Shown here: positions 1 through 9,252 of the stretch, piece after piece
Layout: each line of letters starts with the position of its first letter
Numbering within the stretch: the stretch's first letter is position 1
Assembly: GCA_016706865.1 (NCBI GenBank)
Contig: JADJIS010000003.1
Location: 1,674,001 to 1,738,000, forward strand
Direction: 5' to 3'
Length of the DNA stretch: 64,000 bases
DNA from: Bacteroidota bacterium
GTDB taxonomy: Bacteria; Bacteroidota; Bacteroidia; Chitinophagales; BACL12
Notes under the pieces: generated by a model
Database searches by the model: none
Seen by the model: only the letters and a program-made list of their open reading frames with translations
Told to the model about the DNA's origin: nothing
Position numbers and translations under genes: made by a program

Positions 1-312
1 GGTCTGATTTCCACCGGTCAGCATTATTCCGTCGCAGTTTTTTATTCGCAATAAAAAATCTTTTTTTTCTGTATCACTTTTCTTGCGAATATTCATTACT
101 GCTGCATCTTTGCATCCCAGAGAATGAAATGCCTTATCATATTCTCTTCCAACCTGAGTTGGGATGCCCGAAGCTGTTGGTATGATCTCAATTACGGTAT
201 TTCTACCTTTCATTTCCTTCAAGATCCTTGCTAAAACATCTAATTTTTCCTTTTCAAAATGATTGCGATTTTCTGCACCACCTATTGCGATCAACTTACC
301 CCTGGAAGACAT
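1..312 (-). CDS. cphB: Cyanophycinase (peptidase S51 family), 3' part cut by window edge
   Basis: I translated the 104 codons from the ATG at 310-312 down to base 1. They read as the N-terminal part of a cyanophycinase: an MSSRGKLIAIGGAE start, then a segment containing EIIPTASGIP, and MLTGGNQ at the window edge. These blocks (IGGxE, PTAS, TGGNQ) are typical of the S51 serine peptidases that cut cyanophycin (multi-L-arginyl-poly-L-aspartate) into beta-Asp-Arg dipeptides. The catalytic serine lies beyond the edge and was not seen. The gene is divergent from cyanophycin synthetase, 248 bp away, which strongly supports the call. It has no signal peptide, so the enzyme should be cytoplasmic. Confidence 0.9.
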   Translation of the reverse strand, partial: MSSRGKLIAIGGAENRNHFEKEKLDVLARILKEMKGRNTVIEIIPTASGIPTQVGREYDKAFHSLGCKDAAVMNIRKKSDTEKKDFLLRIKNCDGIMLTGGNQT

Positions 313-331
313 GCATTATTTTTTGGTCGGA

Positions 332-339
332 CAAATATA
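332..339 (-). promoter_or_regulatory. Bacteroidota -7 promoter element for cphB
   Basis: TATATTTG on the minus strand matches the TAnnTTTG consensus and ends 19 nt before the cphB ATG. No clear TTTG -33 element was found. The divergent cphA has only a near match, TATTTTTA around 533-541. Confidence 0.45.
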
Positions 340-560
340 TTACTAACTTCATCTTCGCTTAACCGCAATATCCACAATTTAGTTTACACAAGCCACAAAA
401 GCCTTCAATTACTTGTAGTTGCCAGTATTTGATTCAACCCGATAATAGAGGCAAAATTTCAGGAATTTTATTCACTAATAAACCCAAATTTCAATGGATT
501 TTGCAGCAAAAAAATTTGTAATAAAATTTTACCTATTTTTAACCCAAACGTTTTAGAAGT

Positions 561-3218
561 ATGAAGATAATATCAACAGCGGTGATGAAGGGCCCGAATT
601 ACTGGAGTATTCGCAGGCATAAGTTAATTGTTATGCGCCTCGACCTGGAAGAAATGGAGGAGATGCCAACCAATAAAATTCCCGGATTTCGCGAAAGGTT
701 AGAGCAGATCATACCTTCTTTATATGAACACAGATGCAGTGAAGACCATGCCGGAGGTTTTTTTGAGCGGGTGGTGGAAGGAACCTGGATGGGTCATGTG
801 GTGGAACATATAGCGCTGGAATTGCAAACCTTGGCTGGATTAGATACGGGTTTTGGAAGAACAAGAAGCACTTCCACAAAAGGAGTTTATAATGTTGTTT
901 ATTCGTATTTGGAGGAAAAAACCGGATTATATGCCGGACAGATAGCCGTTGATTTTTGCGAAGCATTAGCACGTGGAGAAGATTATGATATTGCTCCGCA
1001 TATAATGAAGATGAAAGAAATTCGCGAGCAGGAGCGGCTTGGACCTTCCACCGGAAGTATTGTGGAAGAGGCTATCAAAAGAAATATACCTTTTATCCGA
1101 TTAAACAGAAGATCGCTGGTACAATTAGGTTGGGGAATTAATCAAAAAAGAATTCAGGCAACTATTGCTTCCACCACTTCAAACATTGCAGTTGATATTG
1201 CCTGTGATAAAGAAGAAACTAAAAATTTATTGAACCAATTAAATATTCCTGTTGCAAAAGGTGGAAGTGCTTATGATGAGGAAGACCTGGAAATAATTAT
1301 AAAAAAGATCGGATATCCCATCGTAATTAAACCCATTGATGGAAATCATGGTCGCGGTTCCACAATGAATATTAAAACATGGGATGAAGCGGTAGCCGCA
1401 TTAAAAAAATCGAAAGAAATTTCGCGTTGGGCAATAGTGGAACAATTTATTGTTGGATACGATTATAGGTTGCTCGTAATTAATTACAAATTTGTTTCCG
1501 CAGCATTAAGAAAACCTGCAGCAATTGTTGGCGACGGGAAACATACAGTAAAAGAATTAATTGATATTGTTAATCAAGATTCCCGAAGAGGTTACGGACA
1601 TGAAAATGTTTTGACATCAATAAAGTTAGATGATCATACATTGCGTTTATTACAAAAATTGGGGATGGATGAAAATTCCGTTCCTGAAGTTGGTCACGAA
1701 ATTGAATTAAAATCCACAGCAAATTTATCTACCGGAGGTACTGCAACCGATGTGACGGAAATAGTACATCCATACAATATATTTACTGCAGAAAGAATTG
1801 CACGAACCATTGGTTTGGATATTTGTGGAATTGATATTATGAGTCCGGATATATCTGTACCTATGACAGAAAATCGCGGAGTATTATTGGAAGTAAATGC
1901 AGCACCGGGTTTTAGAATGCATCTTGCACCAAGTGAAGGTATAGGAAGAAATGTTGCCGAACCGGTTGTAGATATGTTATTTCCACTAGGCTCTCAAGGT
2001 CGAATACCAATTGTAGCCATTACAGGAACGAATGGAAAAACCACCACTACCCGATTAACTGCACATATTGCAAAAACCATGGGATATAAGGTTGGATTTA
2101 CCACCAGCGATGGTATATACATTCAGAACAGAATGTTGGAAAAAGGTGATTGCACAGGACCCATGTCAACAAAATTTGTTTTGATGGATCCAACTGTTGA
2201 TTATGCAGTGTTGGAATGTGCACGCGGTGGTATGTTAAAAGCAGGATTGGGATTTGATAAATGTGATTATGCAATTGTTACCAATGTTACTGCTGATCAT
2301 CTCGGATTAAAAGATATTGATACTGTAGAAGAAATGGCGAAGGTAAAATCAGTTTTACCTGAAACAGTACATAAAAATGGATATGCAATATTAAATGCGG
2401 ATGATGATCTTGTATTTAATATGCGCAAAAATCTGGACTGTAAAATTGCTTTATTCAGTATGGATGAAAATAATCCGCGCATTAAAGATCATTGCGAGAA
2501 AGGTGGATTTGCCGCAGTATTGGAAAATGGATGGATTACAATACTAAAAGGCACATGGAAATTACGTGTTGAGAAAGTGGTAAATATTCCGCTCACCTTT
2601 GATGGTAAAGCGGTGTTCATGATACAGAATATTTTACCTGCAACCCTTTGCGGATTTTTACAGCAATTTAAAATGGAGGATATTAAAATTGCATTACAAA
2701 CATTTATTCCGGGACCTGCAACTACTCCGGGAAGAATGAATGTATTTAAATTCAAAAATTTTGAAGTGCTGGTCGACTTTGCACACAACCCTGATGGATT
2801 TGAAGCGATAAGTAAATATCTTGAAAAAATAACTTTATATCCTAAAGTAGGATTAATTGGAGCAACGGGCGATCGCCGCGACGATGATATTCGCGAATTG
2901 GGAAGAATTTCAGCAAGAACGTATGACGAGATCGTAATTCGTCAGGATAAAAATTTACGCGGAAGAACGGATGTGGAAATAATGGATCTGCTTAAAGAGG
3001 GTATTTATGAAGTTAAACCTGAAATGCAGGTAATTTGTATCAACCCGGAAAAAGATTCCATTAAATATGTGATCGACAATGCTAAAAAAGGAAGTCATAT
3101 CACTATTTGCAGTGACGTAATTGCAGAGGCTTTAGATTTGATCATGCAATACAAAGAACGCGATGATCAGTTTGAGTTTAATAAGGAGGAAATTCCGAAT
3201 GTGCATCATGCGGAATGA
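561..3218 (+). CDS. cphA: Cyanophycin synthetase
   Basis: This 885-residue protein has the normal length for CphA, which polymerises aspartate and arginine into the nitrogen reserve cyanophycin using ATP. The N-terminal domain is followed by an ATP-grasp module with KPIDGNHGRG near residue 257. A Mur-ligase-like module carries the P-loop GTNGKTTTT near residue 489, followed by LECARGGML and TNVTADHLG, and the C-terminal part includes VDFAHNPDGF and GDRRDDDI. The two ATP-binding modules add Asp to the backbone and Arg to the side chain. The ATG at 561 gives the family-typical MKI start. The gene is divergent from cphB, giving a synthesis/degradation pair. A 7-bp repeat array starts on the base after the stop codon. 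Confidence 0.97.
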   Translation: MKIISTAVMKGPNYWSIRRHKLIVMRLDLEEMEEMPTNKIPGFRERLEQIIPSLYEHRCSEDHAGGFFERVVEGTWMGHVVEHIALELQTLAGLDTGFGRTRSTSTKGVYNVVYSYLEEKTGLYAGQIAVDFCEALARGEDYDIAPHIMKMKEIREQERLGPSTGSIVEEAIKRNIPFIRLNRRSLVQLGWGINQKRIQATIASTTSNIAVDIACDKEETKNLLNQLNIPVAKGGSAYDEEDLEIIIKKIGYPIVIKPIDGNHGRGSTMNIKTWDEAVAALKKSKEISRWAIVEQFIVGYDYRLLVINYKFVSAALRKPAAIVGDGKHTVKELIDIVNQDSRRGYGHENVLTSIKLDDHTLRLLQKLGMDENSVPEVGHEIELKSTANLSTGGTATDVTEIVHPYNIFTAERIARTIGLDICGIDIMSPDISVPMTENRGVLLEVNAAPGFRMHLAPSEGIGRNVAEPVVDMLFPLGSQGRIPIVAITGTNGKTTTTRLTAHIAKTMGYKVGFTTSDGIYIQNRMLEKGDCTGPMSTKFVLMDPTVDYAVLECARGGMLKAGLGFDKCDYAIVTNVTADHLGLKDIDTVEEMAKVKSVLPETVHKNGYAILNADDDLVFNMRKNLDCKIALFSMDENNPRIKDHCEKGGFAAVLENGWITILKGTWKLRVEKVVNIPLTFDGKAVFMIQNILPATLCGFLQQFKMEDIKIALQTFIPGPATTPGRMNVFKFKNFEVLVDFAHNPDGFEAISKYLEKITLYPKVGLIGATGDRRDDDIRELGRISARTYDEIVIRQDKNLRGRTDVEIMDLLKEGIYEVKPEMQVICINPEKDSIKYVIDNAKKGSHITICSDVIAEALDLIMQYKERDDQFEFNKEEIPNVHHAE

Positions 3219-3264
3219 GTTCTGGGTTCTGAGTTCTGGGTTCTGAGTTCTGGGTTCTGGGTTC
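3219..3264 (+). repeat. Heptamer array directly after the cphA stop codon
   Basis: About 6.6 copies of GTTCTGG/GTTCTGA with an exact 7-bp period. The first copy begins on the base after the cphA TGA. The array is not a hairpin and lacks a T-run, so it does not look like an intrinsic terminator. Confidence 0.9.
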
Positions 3265-3358
3265 GTGAACGCTGTGGATTCGGAGCTAAAAGTTTATGAA
3301 TTATCTCTGAGTTGTGGCTTTGAAGTTCGGAAAACAAAAATGATCGGGTATTTAACAC

Positions 3359-4027
3359 TTATAATATTACTAATTTTCTGATTCCCACAAAATTACTTTG
3401 TAGTTCAACAAATAAAAAATAAACACCTTTATCCAGATGTTTAATATTATAGGAAAAATTATTTCCTAATAAAGTTATTGGACTGCCGTTTATATTTTTA
3501 ATAGTTACATTTTTGACAGGATCGAAATCTATTCCGGATTGTATGTTTACTATTTCATTTGCAGGATTTGGATAAATAAGAATATTATTCTCCTGAATGA
3601 TTGTTGAAATTGCATCAGTTCCATCAACTATAACATTAAAACCCATTTCACAATTCGAAAATTCATTATTTGAATTGTCATTTATTATTCTTCCGCCGAA
3701 TTCGGAGGGGCCGGTAAAATCAAATTCGTTGAAATAGTATAATAATTGCACTTCTGATGGACCGTGGATGCTAAAAAAACTATAACTTGGATTCTCAAAA
3801 ATTATGCTTTCATCATCCGGGCAGACGATGAAATTTGGCGCATATAAATTTACATGGTTGGTTTGGATGTGGAAAATTAGTTTGTCGCCGTAAACTTCAT
3901 CACCAATAAATGTTACGGAGGTGATTGATACGGAATCACAAGTGTTGTAAGCGGAATCGCAAAAGGTTTGGGCAGAGGAAAACCTCACTAACATTAAAAG
4001 AAATAAGGAGGAGACCAGTATCTTCAT
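3359..4027 (-). CDS. Secreted protein with T9SS type A sorting domain
   Basis: A 222-residue protein with a clear signal peptide (MKILVSSLFLLMLVRFSSAQ). The middle, about residues 20-140, is unrecognised and has six cysteines, including CDSAYNTCDS just after the signal, which may form disulfides. The last ~75 residues are a T9SS C-terminal domain with IYPNPANE, and a KGVYFLFV strand near the end. The protein is expected to cross the inner membrane by Sec and the outer membrane by T9SS, with the tail removed. It is convergent with cphA. Function is unknown. Confidence 0.85.
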   Translation of the reverse strand: MKILVSSLFLLMLVRFSSAQTFCDSAYNTCDSVSITSVTFIGDEVYGDKLIFHIQTNHVNLYAPNFIVCPDDESIIFENPSYSFFSIHGPSEVQLLYYFNEFDFTGPSEFGGRIINDNSNNEFSNCEMGFNVIVDGTDAISTIIQENNILIYPNPANEIVNIQSGIDFDPVKNVTIKNINGSPITLLGNNFSYNIKHLDKGVYFLFVELQSNFVGIRKLVIL

Positions 4028-4144
4028 TACATTGTTTTATGTAAAGATAATTATGTGGTTCCTGATTGCTAGTTAAAATTTTAAAAATTATTGTTAAAAT
4101 CAAAATGAAGTAGGTGTTATTTACCCTATAATGACAAAGTTCTA

Positions 4145-4176
4145 TTTGCGGAACAAATGAAAAATTCTTATATTTG
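4145..4176 (+). promoter_or_regulatory. Bacteroidota promoter (TTTG - 20 bp - TATATTTG)
   Basis: TTTG at 4145-4148 and TATATTTG at 4169-4176 are separated by 20 bp, a good match to the -33/-7 consensus of the phylum. Only five bases separate the -7 element from the ATG at 4182, so the mRNA would start at or within a few bases of the start codon. Confidence 0.65.
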
Positions 4177-4181
4177 AGTTA

Positions 4182-5144
4182 ATGAAAACAACCTTGCTCC
4201 TTTTGACACTCTTGACATGTCTGTGTTTGAATTTACGGGCTCAGACCTATTTTTCCATTACAGATTCGGGTTCGGTTTGGAGATATGAGACACAATGGGG
4301 TGGTCAACCCTACGACCATATTTTTTTAGAATTATCCTCTATTAAAGAGGATACTTTCTTCAATGATCATATTTATTCCAAATTAGAAGTCCTAAATCAA
4401 ACAATAACGTGCATTCAAATTTCGCCGTACGAAGATTGGGAAACAAGCAGTGTATATTCAACTGCATTTTTTATTCGGGAAGATTCCATGAAACGCACTT
4501 ATATTGCAAACGGTTTAGGTTGGGAAGAATTGTTTTATGATTTTAATTTAAATACAGGTGATTCACTTCCAATTTCTTATATAAATCCTGGTAATGATAA
4601 CTATGTTTTTTCGATAGATTCCATTCTTATTGGAAGCGAATACAGAATACGGTATAATATCAATAGTTTTGATCATCCTGACCCATATGCTTCCATTATA
4701 GAAGGCATTGGCAGCACTTACGGTTTACTTTACCCTTTATGGCCTCCTTTTGAAACATATAATAAACTCATTTGTTATACAGATATTTATAGCAGCACTC
4801 AATTTGCAGATCCCTTGCTTACGATCAATAACAATGATGATGATATGGACGATTGTAATCTTATATATGTGGACATAAATTCACCTAAATCCGTTGAAGA
4901 AAACATAAACATTTTTCCAAATCCGATTTCAAATATTTTCTCTTTGCAATATTCAGGCAATATACATGGAGCAGGAAAAATAAAAATATTAAACATCAAT
5001 TCACAAGTTGTATTTGAAAATGCAATTCAAATCTATCCCAATGTGAAAATTACTGCTGATATTACCAATATCCCCGATGGAATATATTTATTAATTTTAG
5101 AAACGGAGAACATTAATTATTCAAGTAAAATAATTAAACAATGA
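4182..5144 (+). CDS. Secreted protein with T9SS type A sorting domain
   Basis: A 320-residue protein with a signal peptide (MKTTLLLLTLLTCLCLNLRAQ). The body, about residues 22-235, is rich in aromatic residues and contains no motif I recognise. The C-terminal ~80 residues are a T9SS sorting domain with IFPNPISN and a final DGIYLLIL strand. The ATG is fixed by a strong promoter five bases upstream. It stands alone on the plus strand. Function is unknown; it should be exported and released or anchored at the surface. Confidence 0.85.
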   Translation: MKTTLLLLTLLTCLCLNLRAQTYFSITDSGSVWRYETQWGGQPYDHIFLELSSIKEDTFFNDHIYSKLEVLNQTITCIQISPYEDWETSSVYSTAFFIREDSMKRTYIANGLGWEELFYDFNLNTGDSLPISYINPGNDNYVFSIDSILIGSEYRIRYNINSFDHPDPYASIIEGIGSTYGLLYPLWPPFETYNKLICYTDIYSSTQFADPLLTINNNDDDMDDCNLIYVDINSPKSVEENINIFPNPISNIFSLQYSGNIHGAGKIKILNINSQVVFENAIQIYPNVKITADITNIPDGIYLLILETENINYSSKIIKQ

Positions 5145-5203
5145 TTTGGTAATTTTATTTGCAAATCGAAATTATAACTTAAAATAAACCTTTATAAGAG
5201 ATC

Positions 5204-5778
5204 ATGGAATCCACCACACCGCACCCCGAACGTCAACATTATCAAATTGGTTATATCAATATTATTTGTTTTTTCCTCATGTTTGTTTTTTCCTCATGTT
5301 TGTTTTTGGATTAAGTGGAGGAATTTTTCCTATGTACAGTCATGGGCAAAATTTTTTATGGAGCCTTGCAAATGCTTCGTTTATAACCGGGTGCATACTT
5401 TCGAGTGTACAATTAGCGGATAAAAAATGGATCCTACCTGCCGGAGGGTTTATTTTAATATCCATTGCATTTATAGCCTTTTTTACTCTAATACCTTGCG
5501 ATACTGCTGAAAAAATACATGAGGTTGCAAAAAACGTATTACTTATTTTACCTGCAATGGCAATGATAAGCACCTATAAACCATTTCCTGTATGGGTTAA
5601 AATACTGGGATTTATTTCCTGTATTCCCTTTATTCTGATACTCATTTTTACAAATATGAATATGGAACAATTTGATTTTAATCTTACATTCGGAATCGGC
5701 TATTTTTTGATCGAATTAACGGCAGTGGTTTGGGGAATTTATTTCATAAAAGCCTTGAAAAAGGAAGCTAAAGTGTAA
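5204..5778 (+). pseudogene. Small multi-pass membrane protein gene, frameshifted by a 17-bp tandem duplication
   Basis: An ATG at 5204 opens a frame (MESTTPHPERQHYQIGY...) that enters the first membrane helix and then stops at TAA 5312-5314. The stop is caused by an exact 17-bp tandem duplication at 5265-5298. With one copy removed, the frame runs straight from residue 1 into the downstream frame and ends at 5778, giving about 185 residues with five predicted membrane helices. As it stands, translation could restart only at ATG 5296 or TTG 5266, losing the cytoplasmic N-terminus. I do not recognise the family. The intact frame on both sides suggests either a recent mutation or an assembly artefact. 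Confidence 0.75.
5265..5298 (+). repeat. 17-bp exact tandem duplication inside a gene
   Basis: Two identical copies of a unit beginning TTTGTTTTTTCC and ending TCATG (5265-5281 and 5282-5298), followed by a partial third copy of nine bases. Because 17 is not a multiple of three, the duplication shifts the reading frame. Confidence 0.95.
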
Positions 5779-5849
5779 ATAGCAGTTTTTTCACTTTAAA
5801 TATTATATTGATCCCAATAGATTAAATGCAATTTTTATTTAATTTTTAA

Positions 5850-6122
5850 TTACATATCAAATATCTCCCCCCAAATACTTTTCTTCTTTTTGTGTTGCGG
5901 ATATCCTTGCTGGCCTTTGTCGTAGTATTTACGATCATCGTCATCATCCTGTTTTTTCTGACCGGATTTTCCGTGAGAATAGGTTTCACCTGTGCGTTCA
6001 AAAATTTTATCCAACTCGCCACGATCAAGCCAAATACCACGGCATTCGGGACAATAATCAATTTCCACACCTTGGCGGTCGGCTATTACAAGGTCTTTAT
6101 CTTTACAAACCGGACATTTCAT
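5850..6122 (-). CDS. Small zinc-ribbon protein (TFIIB-type zinc finger domain)
   Basis: A 90-residue protein that starts MKCPVCKDKDL and has CPVC at residues 3-6 and CPEC at 24-27, followed by RGIWLDRGELDK. This is the signature of the zf-TFIIB (PF13453-like) family of small single-zinc proteins. The C-terminal half is charged and probably disordered (a run of five Asp, then Lys-rich) and ends in SIWGEIFDM. There is no signal peptide, so it is cytoplasmic. The molecular role of the family is unknown. Confidence 0.88.
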   Translation of the reverse strand: MKCPVCKDKDLVIADRQGVEIDYCPECRGIWLDRGELDKIFERTGETYSHGKSGQKKQDDDDDRKYYDKGQQGYPQHKKKKSIWGEIFDM

Positions 6123-6183
6123 AGTTTCTGTTTTATAGAATAAACTACAAATTTTGAAAAATGTTCAAATTTAAAACTGTAAA

Positions 6184-6606
6184 TTAGTCTTGCACTATCA
6201 AACTCTTTTCCAAAATTTCTTTCCCCCCAAACTCAATCGAAAATCTCCATACACCAGCAATCAATTCCTCCTGGGCCTCAAAAACATAACTATGTCGTCC
6301 GGTAGAAAAATCGTGGGGTAAATATTTCATGGTGTATTGAATATCATGCACGTCACCTTGGGTATCGGTGATCCTGATCTTCATTGTAAGAGGGATAGAT
6401 ATATTATCAGGCGATGCAATAATCTTAAAATGGAATCCAAAGGAGTTGCCTAGTAACATTGGGATGGTATCCGTTTGTTTTATGAGTTTATCTGGGTTGG
6501 AAGCTTCAAACAAACCAAAATCAACCATGGTTGCTGATTTAATTTCCTGTGCATTAGAAAAAGTGACAAGAAAAAGGAGAAATGATAAAATTACAGTGGC
6601 TTTCAT
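6184..6606 (-). CDS. Secreted DUF3859-like protein
   Basis: From the ATG at 6606 this gives 140 residues: signal peptide MKATVILSFLLFLVTFSNAQ, then one beta-rich domain of about 120 residues. A longer start at 6630 would add eight residues before the signal peptide and is less likely. The pattern (EIKSATMVDFGLF near the start, GVWRFSIEFGGKEI near the end) resembles DUF3859, an immunoglobulin-like periplasmic domain of unknown role. It stands alone on the minus strand and diverges from the gene at 6681. Confidence 0.7.
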   Translation of the reverse strand: MKATVILSFLLFLVTFSNAQEIKSATMVDFGLFEASNPDKLIKQTDTIPMLLGNSFGFHFKIIASPDNISIPLTMKIRITDTQGDVHDIQYTMKYLPHDFSTGRHSYVFEAQEELIAGVWRFSIEFGGKEILEKSLIVQD

Positions 6607-6663
6607 AACTTTTTTATATAAAGATAACAAATGATCAACAAAAAAATCGGATTTAATTATGTC

Positions 6664-6671
6664 TATTTTTG
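6664..6671 (+). promoter_or_regulatory. Bacteroidota -7 promoter element
   Basis: TATTTTTG matches TAnnTTTG and ends nine bases before ATG 6681, implying a very short leader. No clear -33 element was seen. Confidence 0.4.
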
Positions 6672-6680
6672 CGATCTTAC

Positions 6681-7277
6681 ATGAATCTATTCATCATTTC
6701 TCATGGCGCTCAATCCATAAGCTTAGTAGCAGGTTTGTTTATAATTTCTGCACAGTTTATACTTTGGCGAGACGTATATAAACGAAGAATAAGTCCTGGA
6801 ATTCTCTCCTGGTTCGGATGGTTTTTGTTGATGGGCGTTAGTTTGATCGCCCAGATCCTGGTAGATGGGTGGAAATGGAGTTTGACCGGTTTAACCATGT
6901 CGGCAGTGGGTTGTTTTGTGATATTTACAACCGCACTCCTCATGAAAAATTATCTGCTTAAAAATACAGACTGGGTATTTTTATTTTTAGGATTGATCTG
7001 TTTAATAATTTATTTAATTTCCAAAGATGCATGGATAACTACCGGCTTTGCTATACTTGCCGATTTTGTAGTAGGTATACCAACTCTGTTGCATGCATAC
7101 AGAAATCCGAGCTCACAAAGATCCAAAGCATGGATGCTTGCATTTATTTCCTGGTTATTTACATTGATCTTATGTGTAGGACAGCCAATACTTTACACAT
7201 TATTCCCGGTGTATTTATTTTTATATAACGTGGCGATGTTAATACTTACGAACAGAAAAATAAAAACGGCTGAATAA
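6681..7277 (+). CDS. Multi-pass inner membrane protein of unknown function
   Basis: From ATG 6681 it is 198 residues (MNLFIISHGAQ...) with about six or seven predicted membrane helices and almost no soluble part. A TTG at 6669 would add four residues but overlaps the promoter element. Two similar segments, SWFGWFLLMGVSLIAQ and AFISWLFTLILCVGQ, suggest an internal duplication as in small PQ-loop/SWEET-like proteins, but I cannot assign a family. No neighbour points to a substrate. Confidence 0.75.
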   Translation: MNLFIISHGAQSISLVAGLFIISAQFILWRDVYKRRISPGILSWFGWFLLMGVSLIAQILVDGWKWSLTGLTMSAVGCFVIFTTALLMKNYLLKNTDWVFLFLGLICLIIYLISKDAWITTGFAILADFVVGIPTLLHAYRNPSSQRSKAWMLAFISWLFTLILCVGQPILYTLFPVYLFLYNVAMLILTNRKIKTAE

Positions 7278-7296
7278 ATTAAATTTTAACTGTTTT

Positions 7297-9141
7297 TCAT
7301 CTCACCAACGTAAAGTTTCCTTGAATTAATTTTTCACCATCATCAGAGTTATATTTTAAATAGTACACATAACTTCCTATGGGTTGTAATATATTATTAA
7401 AGGTGCCATCCCAACTGAAATTTGCAGCATTTCCATCATACACCAATTCACCCCATCTATTATATATCTGAAATAAAATAATTTTGGAAGGATCGGAAAT
7501 AATTACAAATAAACCATCATTAATTCCATCTCCATTCGGACTAAATGCATTGGGAACAGCAACATCATCGCATAAAGTTACACGCAAGGTATCCGAAGGA
7601 TCGCTGCACAATAAAGAGGAGGTAACCCAATATAGTCCGGCCTCTGAAACAATAATTGATGATGTTGTTTCACCGTTGTTCCAGAGATAATTTGGTAAAA
7701 TAATATCCACACTTATAACAACTTCATTAATACCTGCAACAGGACATAAAATAAGATCTTCACCCAGATCAATATCCGCATTCAGATTCGGATCCTCTGT
7801 AATGGTTATTTCATCCGTAAATATTTCACAATCACTTTCTACGGTAATTGAATAGGTTCCCTCATCGGTAACTGTTATACTATTTGTGGTTTCACCTGTG
7901 CTCCATTCGTACGTATTAAAACCAACGGGAGTATTTAATATTATTTCCCATTCACCCTCACAAACAAGTGTATCATTTCCAAGTTCAGGAAATAATCCAA
8001 TTGGATCAATTACCTGCACATTAATGGAATCAATAAATGTTGCACAATCTGCAAATCCGGTTACATAATAAATTCCACCTTCTTCAATTGTAATGGAGGA
8101 AGTTGTTTCTCCGGTATTCCATAAATAATAATCATAACTTGGTGAGGCCTCCAAAGTATAGGGCAGTGCATTAAAACATATCTCTATAAAATCATCAGAA
8201 GTATAAACAGAATCTTCCACAAATAATATTTCTGCAGTATCTGAAATTACACCACAACTTGTTACAAGATCCACCCAATATATTCCTGTTTCGAAAACCG
8301 TTATACTTTGTGTTGTTGCACCGTTACTCCAGAGATAACTATCGGCGCAAGAGGGTGCAGTTAATTCAAAAGGGCTACACACAACAGTATCCGGCATTGC
8401 CATCGCCAACATAGAATCAACGGGAGTAACAATTACATCATCTATAAATAAATATACCACAGAATTTGCATCAACCGTTCCTCCGGTGTATGCTACTACA
8501 TCAATAGCATCAAAATCATGATAATTACCAATACAGACCCATTCCTCCCCTCCTTCCGCTTCAAAATATCCGCAAATTTTTGTCCATTCAGCCGGTGGAT
8601 CGATATAATTTCCGGTTCCATTATTCTCGATCTGTGGTGTAACCGGGAGAACATCATAAGTTCCGGCATCTCCAACCTTATCTTCAGAAAAATAAGCACC
8701 TATGGCATCTGTAGTTGCATGTGTAATTCCGAAAAAATCGGATTGTGTAGCCGGTGCGCTCCAAAATTCCACGTAATAACATTCGCCTGCAATTAAAGGT
8801 GATGTGAGCTGCGCTTGAGCATATTCATAATAAGAACTGCCCGTATTCACCCAAAATCCTCCATAAGCAACACCGGTATGGGCAGGTTGATCGAGACTGA
8901 ATAAATTATCAGGCACATTCACCCAAGAGCCTACCCCTGCACAGGAATTAAAATAATCGGAGGTGCCGCCTGTTCCTGAAAACCAATCGGCTACATAGGC
9001 ATCATCAAACCAGGTAAACCCTGATATTCCGGCAGGGCATTCATTAATATCTTCAAAACTATAATTCGGGACCAAATTGAATTGCGCTGATATAATAAGA
9101 GTATTAGTAATTGAAAATAAGAGGAGGAGTAATTTTTTCAT
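7297..9141 (-). CDS. Large secreted protein with Ig-like repeats and gliding motility-associated (T9SS type B) C-terminal domain
   Basis: A 614-residue protein with signal peptide MKKLLLLLFSITNTLIISAQ. An N-terminal domain of about 230 residues begins NLVPNYSFEDINECP and has the look of a carbohydrate-binding-like beta-sandwich. Four PKD/Ig-like repeats of about 75 residues follow, each with a YLWSNGATT-type core. The C-terminus contains PNAFSPNGDGINDG and IYNRWGELVY, the hallmark of the CHU_C/gliding motility-associated domain that directs T9SS type B export. Such proteins are surface adhesins or structural proteins. The downstream end is only 19 bp from the convergent gene at 7277. Confidence 0.92.
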   Translation of the reverse strand: MKKLLLLLFSITNTLIISAQFNLVPNYSFEDINECPAGISGFTWFDDAYVADWFSGTGGTSDYFNSCAGVGSWVNVPDNLFSLDQPAHTGVAYGGFWVNTGSSYYEYAQAQLTSPLIAGECYYVEFWSAPATQSDFFGITHATTDAIGAYFSEDKVGDAGTYDVLPVTPQIENNGTGNYIDPPAEWTKICGYFEAEGGEEWVCIGNYHDFDAIDVVAYTGGTVDANSVVYLFIDDVIVTPVDSMLAMAMPDTVVCSPFELTAPSCADSYLWSNGATTQSITVFETGIYWVDLVTSCGVISDTAEILFVEDSVYTSDDFIEICFNALPYTLEASPSYDYYLWNTGETTSSITIEEGGIYYVTGFADCATFIDSINVQVIDPIGLFPELGNDTLVCEGEWEIILNTPVGFNTYEWSTGETTNSITVTDEGTYSITVESDCEIFTDEITITEDPNLNADIDLGEDLILCPVAGINEVVISVDIILPNYLWNNGETTSSIIVSEAGLYWVTSSLLCSDPSDTLRVTLCDDVAVPNAFSPNGDGINDGLFVIISDPSKIILFQIYNRWGELVYDGNAANFSWDGTFNNILQPIGSYVYYLKYNSDDGEKLIQGNFTLVR

Positions 9142-9252
9142 GTTAAAAATTATAATTGTTCAAATTTATATAAAACAAATTAAAGATAGCAGGTTTAGGA
9201 TAAAGTATAAATACAAAAATTGGCATTTATCGGAACATTGCATGGATATATT

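Noticed and set aside
5892..6143. Plus-strand open frame of 83 codons with hydrophobic residues
   Set aside because: It lies opposite the clear zinc-ribbon gene, whose CPxC pairs and start are convincing.
9220..9252. Start of the polytopic membrane protein at TTG 9220
   Set aside because: The extra residues look unlike a coding N-terminus; TTG 9253 gives a basic start. Neither can be proven from sequence.
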